The notes under the pieces are model-generated. The model saw only the letters and a program-made list of their open reading frames with translations. It was not told the DNA's origin and ran no database searches. 32,418 nt of DNA from Candidatus Altimarinota bacterium (GTDB lineage Bacteria > Patescibacteriota > Gracilibacteria > UBA4473): assembly GCA_027028725.1 (NCBI GenBank), contig JALVIB010000006.1, forward strand, positions 1-32,418, read 5' to 3'. Shown here piece after piece: positions 7,500 through 14,360 of the stretch; the stretch's first letter is position 1, and each line of letters starts with the position of its first letter. The position numbers were made by a program, and so were the translations under genes.

Positions 7500-7955
7500 T
7501 TACGCCTTATGAAAATTGCTTCCTCCAGCAATTTCCAGTGCGCGGTAAATCTGCTCCAACGCCATGTGGCGGACGAGATTGCGCGTCCAAACCATTTTCC
7601 CAAAACTCACTTTCTGGTTAGCGCGGTTCAAAATGCCTTTTCCTAAGCCATGCGCGCCACCGATGACAAAAATTACTTTGCCGTGGTTTTCTAGTTTTTT
7701 TCGTAAATCCCGCGAAAATTTCACCGAATCAAACTCTTGACCATGCTCATCGAGGGCGATGACAAAATCTTTCGAACCAATTTTTTTCAACAACCTTTCC
7801 GCTTCTTCTGATTTCGCCTTTTCAGCGTCTGTAATTCCCGCTTGTGGAAGAGCAATTAGCTCAATTTTGGCGCGAAAGCCAATCCGTTTCGCTAATTCTT
7901 TCTCGCGCTCCGTAATTTCGCGGGATTTTCCAAAAAAATAAAGTTTTATTTTCAT
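7500..7955 (-). CDS. rlmH: 23S rRNA pseudouridine-1915 N3-methyltransferase
   Basis: SPOUT-fold methyltransferase acting on Psi1915 of 23S rRNA in 70S ribosomes. The start is taken at ATG 7955 (MKIKLYFFGKS), giving 151 residues, close to the usual 155; the stop of the upstream gene shares this codon (TAATG overlap), so the longer reading to 7982 is unlikely. The SAM-binding knot is visible: KVIFVIGGAHGLGKGIL, followed by VRHMALEQIYRALEIAGGSNFHK, the family's C-terminal signature. A motif copy encodes FSRDL near residue 78, in a loop before the knot. It is the last gene of the mutT-rbfA-rdgB cluster. Confidence 0.92.
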   Translation of the reverse strand: MKIKLYFFGKSREITEREKELAKRIGFRAKIELIALPQAGITDAEKAKSEEAERLLKKIGSKDFVIALDEHGQEFDSVKFSRDLRKKLENHGKVIFVIGGAHGLGKGILNRANQKVSFGKMVWTRNLVRHMALEQIYRALEIAGGSNFHKA

Positions 7956-8413
7956 TAAAGTTGATTTTTTAAGTACAGCCACAGCGCTTTTCTGGTTAAT
8001 GGCGCGTCTTTTAAGCCCTTGGCTAAAAGTAAACTCGCTCCAAAGTAGGGCAAAGTAGAAAGAATTTTATCAAACCACGAAAACCGCAGCAAAGAAATGT
8101 GCGCGTACCAAATTTTAAACAATCCAGTTATGACTAAAAAAGCAAAAAATGGCCAAAAATTATCTGATTCTTGTACAACATTTACTCCCAAATTCAGTAA
8201 AAAAGTAATCAGATCACCAATCGAAAAAATCCCCGAAAGAACCAGAAAAACAAAGAAAACATGGACAACATCTTTTAAATTTCCTTCTTGAAGATGTCCT
8301 TCAATTCGCTTTTTTTCTGCCTTCGAAAATTTCGCGGAATTTTCCAGTTTGCGCAAAAACTTCTGCTCTTTGGCAGTGATTTTTTTCTGTAACCATTTTC
8401 TGAAATTAAACAT
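7955..8413 (-). CDS. Integral membrane protein, unknown
   Basis: 152 residues. The N-terminal 45 residues are basic and helical (AKEQKFLRKLENSAKFSKAE), followed by hydrophobic stretches at about 49-78, 88-104 and 119-132. No known family is recognised. It is placed between rdgB (40 bp upstream) and rlmH (overlapping by one base), so it is co-expressed with RNA-modification and nucleotide-clean-up genes. No signal peptide is apparent. Confidence 0.65.
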   Translation of the reverse strand: MFNFRKWLQKKITAKEQKFLRKLENSAKFSKAEKKRIEGHLQEGNLKDVVHVFFVFLVLSGIFSIGDLITFLLNLGVNVVQESDNFWPFFAFLVITGLFKIWYAHISLLRFSWFDKILSTLPYFGASLLLAKGLKDAPLTRKALWLYLKNQL

Positions 8414-8453
8414 TTTATTAAAATCCCGCGACTGCCAACTGGCAGATAAAAAG

Positions 8454-9065
8454 TTAAGTTAGAAGGGTTTTAACTAAAAACTCACTCATCATTTTAACCG
8501 CTTTTCCGCGATGAGAAATTTTATTTTTTTCTTCTTTACTCAACGCCGAAAAAACCTTGTTTTCGCCATCAGCTTTGAAAACCGCCGAAACAGGAATTCC
8601 TTTTTCCAATTCAGTTTCCGGATTTTGTGTAATTATTCCCGATGTTTGTCCGACAACGATTTTTTCGCAGGATTTTTCCGGATCAAAGAAAGCAATTGCC
8701 GAGAAAAAAGTCGCTCGGCGGTTGTCTTGGTTTGCCAGCATTTCCAAAAATTTTTCCAGCCACTCGTGGTCATTTTTCGCGGGAATTTCCCGTTTCGTTT
8801 TCAAACCAAATTTGTCCGGAAACGCTTCCAGTTCCAGTCCAGAATCTTCTCCAATGGTCGGTAAACCGGTTTTTTCCGCGAAATATTTAGCTTTAATTAA
8901 GGCGTTTTCCGCGTAATTTCCCCCGCTTTCCTCCGGTTCGCCAAAATCCTGTGAAAAATCATTTAATGACAAAAACTCAATATTTTCTGCCGCTCCGAAC
9001 AAAGAAAATCCTTCAATGAGTTCCTTCAATTTTCCCTGATTACCGGTAGCGATGAGAATTTTCAT
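8454..9065 (-). CDS. rdgB: RdgB/HAM1 XTP/dITP pyrophosphatase
   Basis: Hydrolyses non-canonical purine triphosphates (dITP, XTP) to monophosphates. 203 residues, near the usual 195-200. The N-terminal signature KILIATGNQGKLKEL, the metal-binding EESGGNYAENALIKA, then IGEDSGLELEAF and the C-terminal ISHRGKA are all present. The loop usually reading PGVYSAR is changed to FGLKTKREIPAKND, the last part encoded by a motif copy at 8777-8784. The start overlaps the rbfA stop as ATGA. It follows mutT in the same operon, so both nucleotide-sanitation enzymes are coupled. Confidence 0.9.
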   Translation of the reverse strand: MKILIATGNQGKLKELIEGFSLFGAAENIEFLSLNDFSQDFGEPEESGGNYAENALIKAKYFAEKTGLPTIGEDSGLELEAFPDKFGLKTKREIPAKNDHEWLEKFLEMLANQDNRRATFFSAIAFFDPEKSCEKIVVGQTSGIITQNPETELEKGIPVSAVFKADGENKVFSALSKEEKNKISHRGKAVKMMSEFLVKTLLT

Positions 9066-9394
9066 TTTTTCGCGGGATTTAGTTTATCAATCTGACCAAT
9101 AATTTTTCCAGTCTCGTCGCGTTTCCAATTTAGGACAATTTCTCGGCGAAGTTTGACGATTTTCAAAAGCTCGTAAACAATTTTTCGCGAGATTTTTCGT
9201 AAGTGTTTTTCCGCTTCATTCGCACTTCCGATGGTGGTAAAAAACACATTCGCAATCCCTAAATCGCCGGAAATTTCCACGCCCGTAATTGTCAGAAACC
9301 CAATTTGGTTCGGCGTCAAATATTTTTGAATAATGGTCGGCAAATGTTCATGGACGATGGCAGCGAGTTTGCGGGAGCGAGGAGAAGTTTTCAT
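9062..9394 (-). CDS. rbfA: Ribosome-binding factor A
   Basis: 110-residue KH-like 30S maturation factor. Family features: MKTSPRSRKLAAIVHEHL at the N-terminus, LTITGVEISGDLGIANVFFTT as the central strands, and LRREIVLNWKRDET near the end, where the usual Pro of LR-x-x-P is replaced. The last residues NPAKK are encoded by a motif copy. Both ends overlap neighbours by four bases (ATGA), showing translational coupling and that TGA terminates here. Confidence 0.9.
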   Translation of the reverse strand: MKTSPRSRKLAAIVHEHLPTIIQKYLTPNQIGFLTITGVEISGDLGIANVFFTTIGSANEAEKHLRKISRKIVYELLKIVKLRREIVLNWKRDETGKIIGQIDKLNPAKK

Positions 9395-9822
9395 TTTAGT
9401 TCAGGTAATTCGGCGAGTTTTTTCAAAATTCGGTAATTTGTCGGTAAAAAGTTAATTCCCGCGAAATCTTCTTTTCCAACCCATTTAATTTGTTGGTTTT
9501 CTTGTGGGCTAAATTCCGTGTTTTCCCGCGGGAAACAGCGATAAAATAACAAAACCAAAACAACATTGTCAAAATAATGCGTGTCTTTGAAAAACATGTC
9601 TTCCACATGGATTTCGCCACCGAGTTCTTCGCGGATTTCGCGAGCCACACAATCACGAGCGCGTTCGCCTTCCTCAATTTTTCCGCCGGGAAACTCCCAT
9701 TTTCCGGGAAAAGATTTCCCTTTGGGACGAGTCTGAATCAGCACTTTTCCGTCGCGAAAAATGCAAGCAACTCCAATTTCCAAGCGTTTTTTATCGTTAT
9801 TTTTACTCTTTTTTTCAACCAT
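9391..9822 (-). CDS. mutT: MutT-type Nudix hydrolase
   Basis: Likely 8-oxo-dGTP diphosphatase. The Nudix box is complete: GGKIEEGERARDCVAREIRE followed by ELGGE. The start is set at ATG 9822 (MVEKKSKNND), 143 residues, because a TATAAT box lies nine bases before it inside the longer TTG-initiated frame that reaches 9849. WEFPGGK and the late WVGKEDF also fit MutT. First gene of the cluster with rbfA, rdgB, a membrane protein and rlmH. A palindromic TTTTCCCGCGGGAAA at about 9525 looks like two fused half motifs. Confidence 0.88.
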   Translation of the reverse strand: MVEKKSKNNDKKRLEIGVACIFRDGKVLIQTRPKGKSFPGKWEFPGGKIEEGERARDCVAREIREELGGEIHVEDMFFKDTHYFDNVVLVLLFYRCFPRENTEFSPQENQQIKWVGKEDFAGINFLPTNYRILKKLAELPELK

Positions 9823-9831
9823 ATCGCTCGG

Positions 9832-9837
9832 ATTATA
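9832..9837 (-). promoter_or_regulatory. -10 box of the mutT-rlmH operon
   Basis: Minus-strand TATAAT, nine bases before ATG 9822, with a GC-containing CCGAGCGAT between. No convincing -35. It argues against the longer TTG start. Confidence 0.45.
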
Positions 9838-9910
9838 TTTTTCTCTCAAATAAAAGCGAAAATTTCGTGGGATATTTCTCAGAAGAGAAGAAATTTAGAG
9901 ATCAGAAGAA

Positions 9911-10017
9911 TGTAGGGGCGATTATCAATCGCCCTTTGTTTCTGTAGGGGCGATCCCTTGTGGTCGCCCACTAATTTAAATTCTTTTTTTGGACACCCAT
10001 AAAGGGCGTCTCTACAA
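9911..10017. repeat. Three copies of a GTAGGGGCGA-type palindrome
   Basis: GTAGGGGCGATTATCAATCG at 9912, a second GTAGGGGCGATCCC...GGTCGCCC at 9944-9969 and an inverted diverged copy at 9991-10017 (GGACACCC...GTCTCTAC). A relative lies at 21986-22004. They fill the gene-free stretch 9850-10197 together with the composite repeat at 10063. Confidence 0.65.
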
Positions 10018-10062
10018 ATCCCGCGAAATTTTAAAAAAGGACAGGCTGTCTCGAAGAATTTT

Positions 10063-10136
10063 AAACAACCCCCCTCAGCCCCCCCCTTGTCAGGGGGGAG
10101 GCATAAAGGAATTATTTAAAAATTTCGCGGGATTTT
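10063..10136 (+). repeat. Composite repeat, second copy of 7337-7408
   Basis: AACAACCCCCC, a hairpin CCCCCCCCTTGTCAGGGGGG, then AAGGAATTATTTAAAAATTT and the motif. It differs from the first copy mainly in the length of C runs and a few substitutions, so the hairpin and motif moved or duplicated as one unit. Confidence 0.7.
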
Positions 10137-10197
10137 AGTTGCCTTATTTGAAAAAAATCGCGAAAATTTACACGAATTTTTTTTAACCCCATTTTCA

Positions 10198-11202
10198 ATG
10201 AAAAAACGAGTCGCTATCAACGGATTCGGGCGTATTGGTCGTGCCACAGCTCGAATTATTCTGGAAAATTATTCCGACCAACTAGATTTAGTCGCAATAA
10301 ATGACCCTTCTCCAACTACTACAACAGCCCATTTGCTACAATTTGATTCAAATTTTGGAACTTTTAAGAAAAATATCTCTATTATCAACGAAGGAGGTGA
10401 AGAATATTTGCTTGTTGATGACAAAAAAATTCGCAGTTTCACAACCCGCGAAATTTCTGATTTGCCTTGGGGCGATTTAGATATTGACATTGTTTTGGAA
10501 TGTACTGGTGTTTTCCGCACAATCGATGGTTGCCAAAAACACATTGATCAAGGAGCGAAAAAGGTTTTACTTTCCGCACCGCCAAAATCAGACGGATTTC
10601 GCGTGATTGTTCACGGAGTTAACGATGAAGAATTGAAAAAAGACGATATTTTCGTTTCCAACGCGAGTTGTACAACTAATTGTCTAGCGCCGGTGGTAAA
10701 AGTTTTGCACGAAAATTTCACTATTAAATCCGGATTAATGACGACAATTCACTCTTATACAAACGATCAGAGAATTCTAGATGTCGGACACAAAGACTTA
10801 CGCCGAGCGCGCGCCGGAGCGTTGAACATTATTCCAACTTCGACCGGAGCAGCAAAAGCAGTGGGATTAGTTATTCCGGAAATGGCGGGGAAATTAACCG
10901 GACTTGCGGTTCGTGTGCCAACTCCAACGGTTTCAATCGTTGATTTGACTGTTAAATTGGATAAAAAAGTGACTGCCGAAGAAGTTAACGCGATTTTCAA
11001 AGCCGAAGCCGAGAAAAACCCGCGAATTTTTGGCGTAGAAAGCCGTCCTTGTGTCAGTAAAGACTTCCAAGGCGACAGCCGTTCGACAATTGTAGACCTT
11101 GAACAAACAATGGTTATCGACGACATGCTCAAAGTAATGTCTTGGTACGATAACGAATGGGGATACTCTTGCCGATATGTTGATATCGCGACAATGATGT
11201 AA
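10198..11202 (+). CDS. gap: Glyceraldehyde-3-phosphate dehydrogenase
   Basis: Phosphorylating GAPDH of lower glycolysis, 334 residues as usual. The Rossmann start RVAINGFGRIGRATARI is followed by the active-site motif SNASCTTNCLAP with the catalytic Cys near residue 158. HSYTNDQRILD carries the catalytic His, and the C-terminus SWYDNEWGYSCRYVDI is typical. With enolase nearby it gives two steps of the same pathway. No exact motif copy is present; the closest is ACCCGCGAAATTT at about 10445. A strong hairpin terminator follows. Confidence 0.96.
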   Translation: MKKRVAINGFGRIGRATARIILENYSDQLDLVAINDPSPTTTTAHLLQFDSNFGTFKKNISIINEGGEEYLLVDDKKIRSFTTREISDLPWGDLDIDIVLECTGVFRTIDGCQKHIDQGAKKVLLSAPPKSDGFRVIVHGVNDEELKKDDIFVSNASCTTNCLAPVVKVLHENFTIKSGLMTTIHSYTNDQRILDVGHKDLRRARAGALNIIPTSTGAAKAVGLVIPEMAGKLTGLAVRVPTPTVSIVDLTVKLDKKVTAEEVNAIFKAEAEKNPRIFGVESRPCVSKDFQGDSRSTIVDLEQTMVIDDMLKVMSWYDNEWGYSCRYVDIATMM

Positions 11203-11229
11203 ATGATATAGTTAACGAGTTTATAAGTA

Positions 11230-11258
11230 GGGACAGGTTTAAAACCTGTCCTTTTTAA
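11230..11258 (+). terminator. Rho-independent terminator after gap
   Basis: GGGACAGGTTTAAAACCTGT and CC form a nine-to-ten-base-pair stem followed by TTTTT, 28 bp after the gap stop. A motif copy follows at 11264. Confidence 0.75.
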
Positions 11259-11288
11259 AAATTTCGCGGGATTTTCTTCTATCGAAAA

Positions 11289-11380
11289 CCTCCCCCTTTC
11301 TTTAAAGGGGGAATGAGGGGGATTTTATTTTTTAAAAAATCACCCCCCGCCCTCTTTCCAAAAAGAGGGAGCTAAATAGG
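11289..11380. repeat. Two GC hairpin repeats in the gap-rpsU spacer
   Basis: TCCCCCTTTCTTTAAAGGGG with a GAGGGGGATTTT tail (11291-11325), then CACCCCCCGCCCTCTTTCCA with AAAAGAGGGAGCTAAATAGG (11341-11380). The second type recurs at 20552. Motif copies flank both (11264, 11386). The rest of the 11203-11541 stretch holds TTGTAGACTCGTCAACTTGT-like repeats and the rpsU promoter. Confidence 0.65.
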
Positions 11381-11506
11381 AAAAATCCCGCGAAATTTTT
11401 ACAGAATTACACAAAATGATTCATTCTTTTGAAAAAAGTTTGAAAGATTAATTTCTTATTTCTTGTAGACTCGTCAACTTGTGAACTTGTAAACTTGCAT
11501 TTTTTT

Positions 11507-11541
11507 TTGACAAAACAAATTTCATTACTAATATCGCGCCG
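11507..11541 (+). promoter_or_regulatory. rpsU promoter with GC-rich discriminator, leaderless
   Basis: TTGACA (11507-11512), 16 bp, TAATAT (11529-11534), then CGCGCCG directly before ATG. The rpmA promoter shares the 14-mer CTAATATCGCGCCG. Transcription should start at or beside the initiator A. Confidence 0.7.
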
Positions 11542-11748
11542 ATGATAAAAGTAACAATCAGAGACGGAGAATCAGTAGATCGTTTGATTAAACGATTTTT
11601 GCGACATGTTAAAAATCGCGGATTGCTAAAAGCTTTCCGAGAAGATCGTTATTTCAAGCAAAAACCAACTAAAAAGAAAATTCGCGAAGCGGCTTTATCT
11701 CGCGAAAAATACCGTGCAGAAAATAAGAAAAAACAATATATTAGCTAG
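11542..11748 (+). CDS. rpsU: 30S ribosomal protein S21
   Basis: 68 residues. The S21 signature is clear: VTIRDGESVDRLIKRFLRHV near the N-terminus, then REDRYFKQKPTKKKIREAAL. S21 sits at the 30S platform near the anti-Shine-Dalgarno. It has a strong promoter and a leaderless start. prmC begins 14 bp downstream on the same strand, so the two are probably co-transcribed. No exact motif copy is present. Confidence 0.95.
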   Translation: MIKVTIRDGESVDRLIKRFLRHVKNRGLLKAFREDRYFKQKPTKKKIREAALSREKYRAENKKKQYIS

Positions 11749-11762
11749 TTTTGGCTAAATAA

Positions 11763-12773
11763 ATGTCTAAATCAAATTTTGAAAACATAGGAAATCCTCA
11801 AAGCGTTGAGGATTTTTTAAATTTCGCGGGATTTTTGCTGAAAGAGTTTAAAAATCCCACTCTGGAAGCAGAATTACTTTTATCCTTAGCGTTAGAAAAA
11901 GATCGCGTTTGGCTAAAAACTCATCATGATTACCTTCTAACAGCTGACGAAGCACGAAAATCCCGCGAATTTTTGGAACGCCGCAAAAACCACGAGCCGT
12001 TGGCTTATATCCGTGGTTGGAAAATGTGGTGCGACATGAAAATCAAAGTTTCGCCGGATGTTCTTATTCCGCGCGATGAAACGGAAATTTTGGCGAATTA
12101 TATTTTAGGCAACAAGTCCGAACTTACCCAAGTCCGGACTTGCCCAAGTCCGGACTTAAATTTTTCGCGGGATTTTGAGCCAAAAACTATTTTGGATATT
12201 GGGACGGGAAGTGGTTGTTTGGCTATTTTTTGCGCGAAAAATTTCCCGCAGGCAGAAGTGACCGCAATTGATATTTCCCCCAAAGCTCTACAAATCGCCA
12301 AAGAAAACGCCCAAACTCATAAAGTGGAAATCAATTTTATTGAGTCTGATTTGTTAGAAAATATTCATATTTCTCCCCTCTTTAGACAAAGAGGGGAATT
12401 AAAGGGGTGTTTGAATAAAGATCAAACGCCCCCTAGCCCCCGCTTAATCTTAAGCGGGGGGACAAGCAGGGACCCACAAAATTTCGACATAATCATCGCC
12501 AACCTCCCATATGTTCCGGACGACATTGAAGTCACTGAAGATGTCAGAAAAGAACCGCATAACGCGATTTTCGCAGGAGAAGACGGTTTGGATTTAATTC
12601 GCCGATTGGCAGAGGAATTAAAATCCCGCGAAATTTCGTTTCATGAACTTTGGTTAGAGTTTTGGACTGCTCAAGAGAAAGAAATTAAGAAAATTTTTGC
12701 GGGATTTTCTGTTGAGTTCTTGCCTGATTTAAGTGGAGATACTTATTTCGCGAAGATTACTCTAGAAAAGTAA
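11763..12773 (+). CDS. prmC: Peptide chain release factor N5-glutamine methyltransferase, with repeat-derived insertions
   Basis: Methylates the GGQ glutamine of release factors. Motifs: YIRGWKMWCDMKIKVSPDVL (PrmC N-domain into the hinge), RDETE, SAM motif TILDIGTGSGCLAIFCAKNF, VTAIDIS and catalytic IIANLPYVPDD (N-L-P-Y in place of N-P-P-Y). 336 residues is about 55 longer than usual. Two insertions explain it: residues about 117-140 (SELTQVRTCPSPDLNFSRDF), encoded by AAGTCCGGACTT palindromes plus a motif, and residues about 204-239, encoded by C/G hairpins. Removing them leaves about 278 residues, the normal size. Four exact motif copies are in the gene. Whether it remains active is unknown, but all core residues are kept. 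Confidence 0.9.
   Translation: MSKSNFENIGNPQSVEDFLNFAGFLLKEFKNPTLEAELLLSLALEKDRVWLKTHHDYLLTADEARKSREFLERRKNHEPLAYIRGWKMWCDMKIKVSPDVLIPRDETEILANYILGNKSELTQVRTCPSPDLNFSRDFEPKTILDIGTGSGCLAIFCAKNFPQAEVTAIDISPKALQIAKENAQTHKVEINFIESDLLENIHISPLFRQRGELKGCLNKDQTPPSPRLILSGGTSRDPQNFDIIIANLPYVPDDIEVTEDVRKEPHNAIFAGEDGLDLIRRLAEELKSREISFHELWLEFWTAQEKEIKKIFAGFSVEFLPDLSGDTYFAKITLEK
12114..12176 (+). repeat. AAGTCCGGACTT palindromic repeat plus motif, in frame in prmC
   Basis: Nearly three tandem 16-bp units (AAGTCCGGACTTGCCC type) followed by AAATTTTTCGCGGGATTTT. It is related to the repeats at 21121 and 31311 and encodes about 21 residues before the SAM-binding motif. Confidence 0.75.
12374..12461. repeat. 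Two GC hairpins inserted in frame in prmC
   Basis: Hairpins CCCCTCTTTAGACAAAGAGG/GG (12375-12396) and CCCCCGCTTAATCTTAAGCG/GGGG (12437-12460), with linkers AAAGGGGTGTTTG and CAAACGCCCCCTAG that also pair. This is the intergenic hairpin family found here inside a reading frame, between the helix ending SDLLENI and the strand NFDIIIANLPY. Confidence 0.75.
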
Positions 12774-12789
12774 AAATTTCGCGGGATTT

Positions 12790-14184
12790 TTATATTTCCT
12801 CCTTCTTTTGCGCAGACCAAATTCCCCAGCCCAACAAACCAAAACAAACCAAAAGGAAAACGGGGAATTTCCAAGAAAAATCTTGAACTTCGTCCGCTCC
12901 GGATTTTACCAGAGTAGCGTTTTCGGGGATGTATGGCGGTTCAGATTCTTCGGTTTCTTGATTTTCAAAGCTGTTAGCTTGAGCAGTTTCCGCCAAGGAA
13001 ATTCCCGCGAAAAAATCATCAACTTCTTCTTTTAGCGTTAAGTACTGCGTTTCGGTCTCTTTAGCTTCTTTTTGAACTTTGTACAAATTTGTCTGTAAAT
13101 CCAAGAAAGTTTTTTCCAAATTAGCTTTTTCGTTTTCGTCTTGCGCCCGAGAAATTGCCAACGAAACATTATTTAATTCAGCATTAAGCGTATCTATTTT
13201 TTGCTTTTTGATTGAGGCGTCTTTCAATAATTGCACCAAATCATTATATTTTTTCTCCATTTCGGGGTTCGCCTTTAATTTCGCGGGATTTTCTCTGACT
13301 TTTTTTTCTAACTCTTTTAAAATATCCAACTCGGTTTGAGCTTGAACGCTCGGAATTTCCTCTTCACTAGTTGCTTCAATTAGCGGAGGTTCGCCAGACG
13401 AGTGAAATCTCGCGAAATTTTCGTCTTCGAAATTATTTATCGCAAATTCACCATCTCCTTCCACAGAAAAATCTGCCGTTGAACCAATCTCCCCACTTGC
13501 TGGATTTCCTTCGATTTCATCAGCATATGGTCCAGTATAAGGGCGTTTCGGATAAACTTCATACTCATCAGCAAAATGTTCTGGTTCAGGATCTTCGTCA
13601 AAAATTGTGTAGATTCCCGTTCGACGCAAAACAGAAGTTAAAACCCGCGAATTTTCACCAGATTCCGCTACATTCCCCCCAATTTTTCGCCATCCGTCTT
13701 CTTCGCCTTGCCATTCCCAAAGGTTCGGCAGTTTCACATTTTCATCTTCAATTAGATAAACCAACTTTACCCAAGCTGATTTCTTTAATCCATCAGGATT
13801 GAGCAATTGCTCGCGAAATAAGTTTTTCCGTGTGCGTTTATCAAATTTGTCAATAAACAAAATATCTGCCCCAGAATTTGAAACCATTTCAAAAGTAATC
13901 AATTCGCGCATTAAGCCACGCGGGTTTTTGACATCTTCTAATTCAATTTTGTGCGGAGGCAAAATTTCTCCCGTAAAATTTACTTGTGCTTCAGCATCAA
14001 CAAACTTTGTGTCTTTGGAAAACTCAATAAAAACGCCACCTTCATCACTCGCCAACAAAGTATTTTCCGCGAGATTTCCATCAACCACCTCGACAAAACT
14101 AGCCGGCATTAACGGCTGATATTCCGCGAAAACTAGCGGAAAGAAAGCTGTTATAACGGCAAAAGCGGTTAAAAATTTTTTCAC
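12790..14184 (-). CDS. Membrane-anchored surface protein with coiled coil, unknown
   Basis: 464 residues with GTG start, signal peptide (1-20, ending PLVFA before EYQPL), an N-terminal beta-rich region (about 30-200) that mentions no known catalytic motif, an acidic low-complexity linker (200-275), a long coiled coil (about 280-400, KELEKKVRENPAKLKANPEM onward) and one membrane segment near 441-459 (FPVFLLVCFGLLGWGIW) followed by KKEEI. The design is a type I cell-envelope protein facing outside. No family is recognised. Its 3' end converges on prmC with a 16-bp spacer that is itself the motif. Exact motif copies encode FAGI and NPAK within the coiled-coil part. Confidence 0.75.
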   Translation of the reverse strand: MKKFLTAFAVITAFFPLVFAEYQPLMPASFVEVVDGNLAENTLLASDEGGVFIEFSKDTKFVDAEAQVNFTGEILPPHKIELEDVKNPRGLMRELITFEMVSNSGADILFIDKFDKRTRKNLFREQLLNPDGLKKSAWVKLVYLIEDENVKLPNLWEWQGEEDGWRKIGGNVAESGENSRVLTSVLRRTGIYTIFDEDPEPEHFADEYEVYPKRPYTGPYADEIEGNPASGEIGSTADFSVEGDGEFAINNFEDENFARFHSSGEPPLIEATSEEEIPSVQAQTELDILKELEKKVRENPAKLKANPEMEKKYNDLVQLLKDASIKKQKIDTLNAELNNVSLAISRAQDENEKANLEKTFLDLQTNLYKVQKEAKETETQYLTLKEEVDDFFAGISLAETAQANSFENQETEESEPPYIPENATLVKSGADEVQDFSWKFPVFLLVCFGLLGWGIWSAQKKEEI

Positions 14185-14231
14185 AATGGTATTTTGGCCT
14201 AATTTCGCGGGATTTTCAAATAAAAAAAATT

Positions 14232-14277
14232 AAGTCAGGACTTAGACAACTTTTTGTAAAATATAAAGTCTGGACTT
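14232..14277. repeat. AAGTC-N2-GACTT repeat pair upstream of eno
   Basis: AAGTCAGGACTT (14232-14243) and AAGTCTGGACTT (14266-14277), diverged relatives of the AAGTCCGGACTT family. Motif copies flank them at 14205 and 14334. Confidence 0.5.
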
Positions 14278-14360
14278 GTTTTTTTCTAAAATCTCGTGAA
14301 AATTTCGCATTCTTTTTCAAACAAGAGTAAAATTCCCGCGAAATTTTAATTTTTTCAGAA

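Noticed and set aside
7310-7621. 103-codon frame through the C-rich repeat
   Set aside because: It reads the hairpin repeat, short tandem repeats and the antisense of rlmH.
8511-8916. Overlapping plus-strand frames across rdgB
   Set aside because: Three frames are open at once on the antisense of a clear RdgB; shadows caused by codon bias.
9062-9394. Alternative code with UGA as glycine
   Set aside because: mutT and rbfA end in TGA within ATGA overlaps at the expected family lengths, and long genes contain no in-frame TGA.
9519-9536. Operator at TTTTCCCGCGGGAAA in mutT
   Set aside because: It lies within the mutT coding sequence far from a promoter and is better seen as a variant or fusion of the motif.
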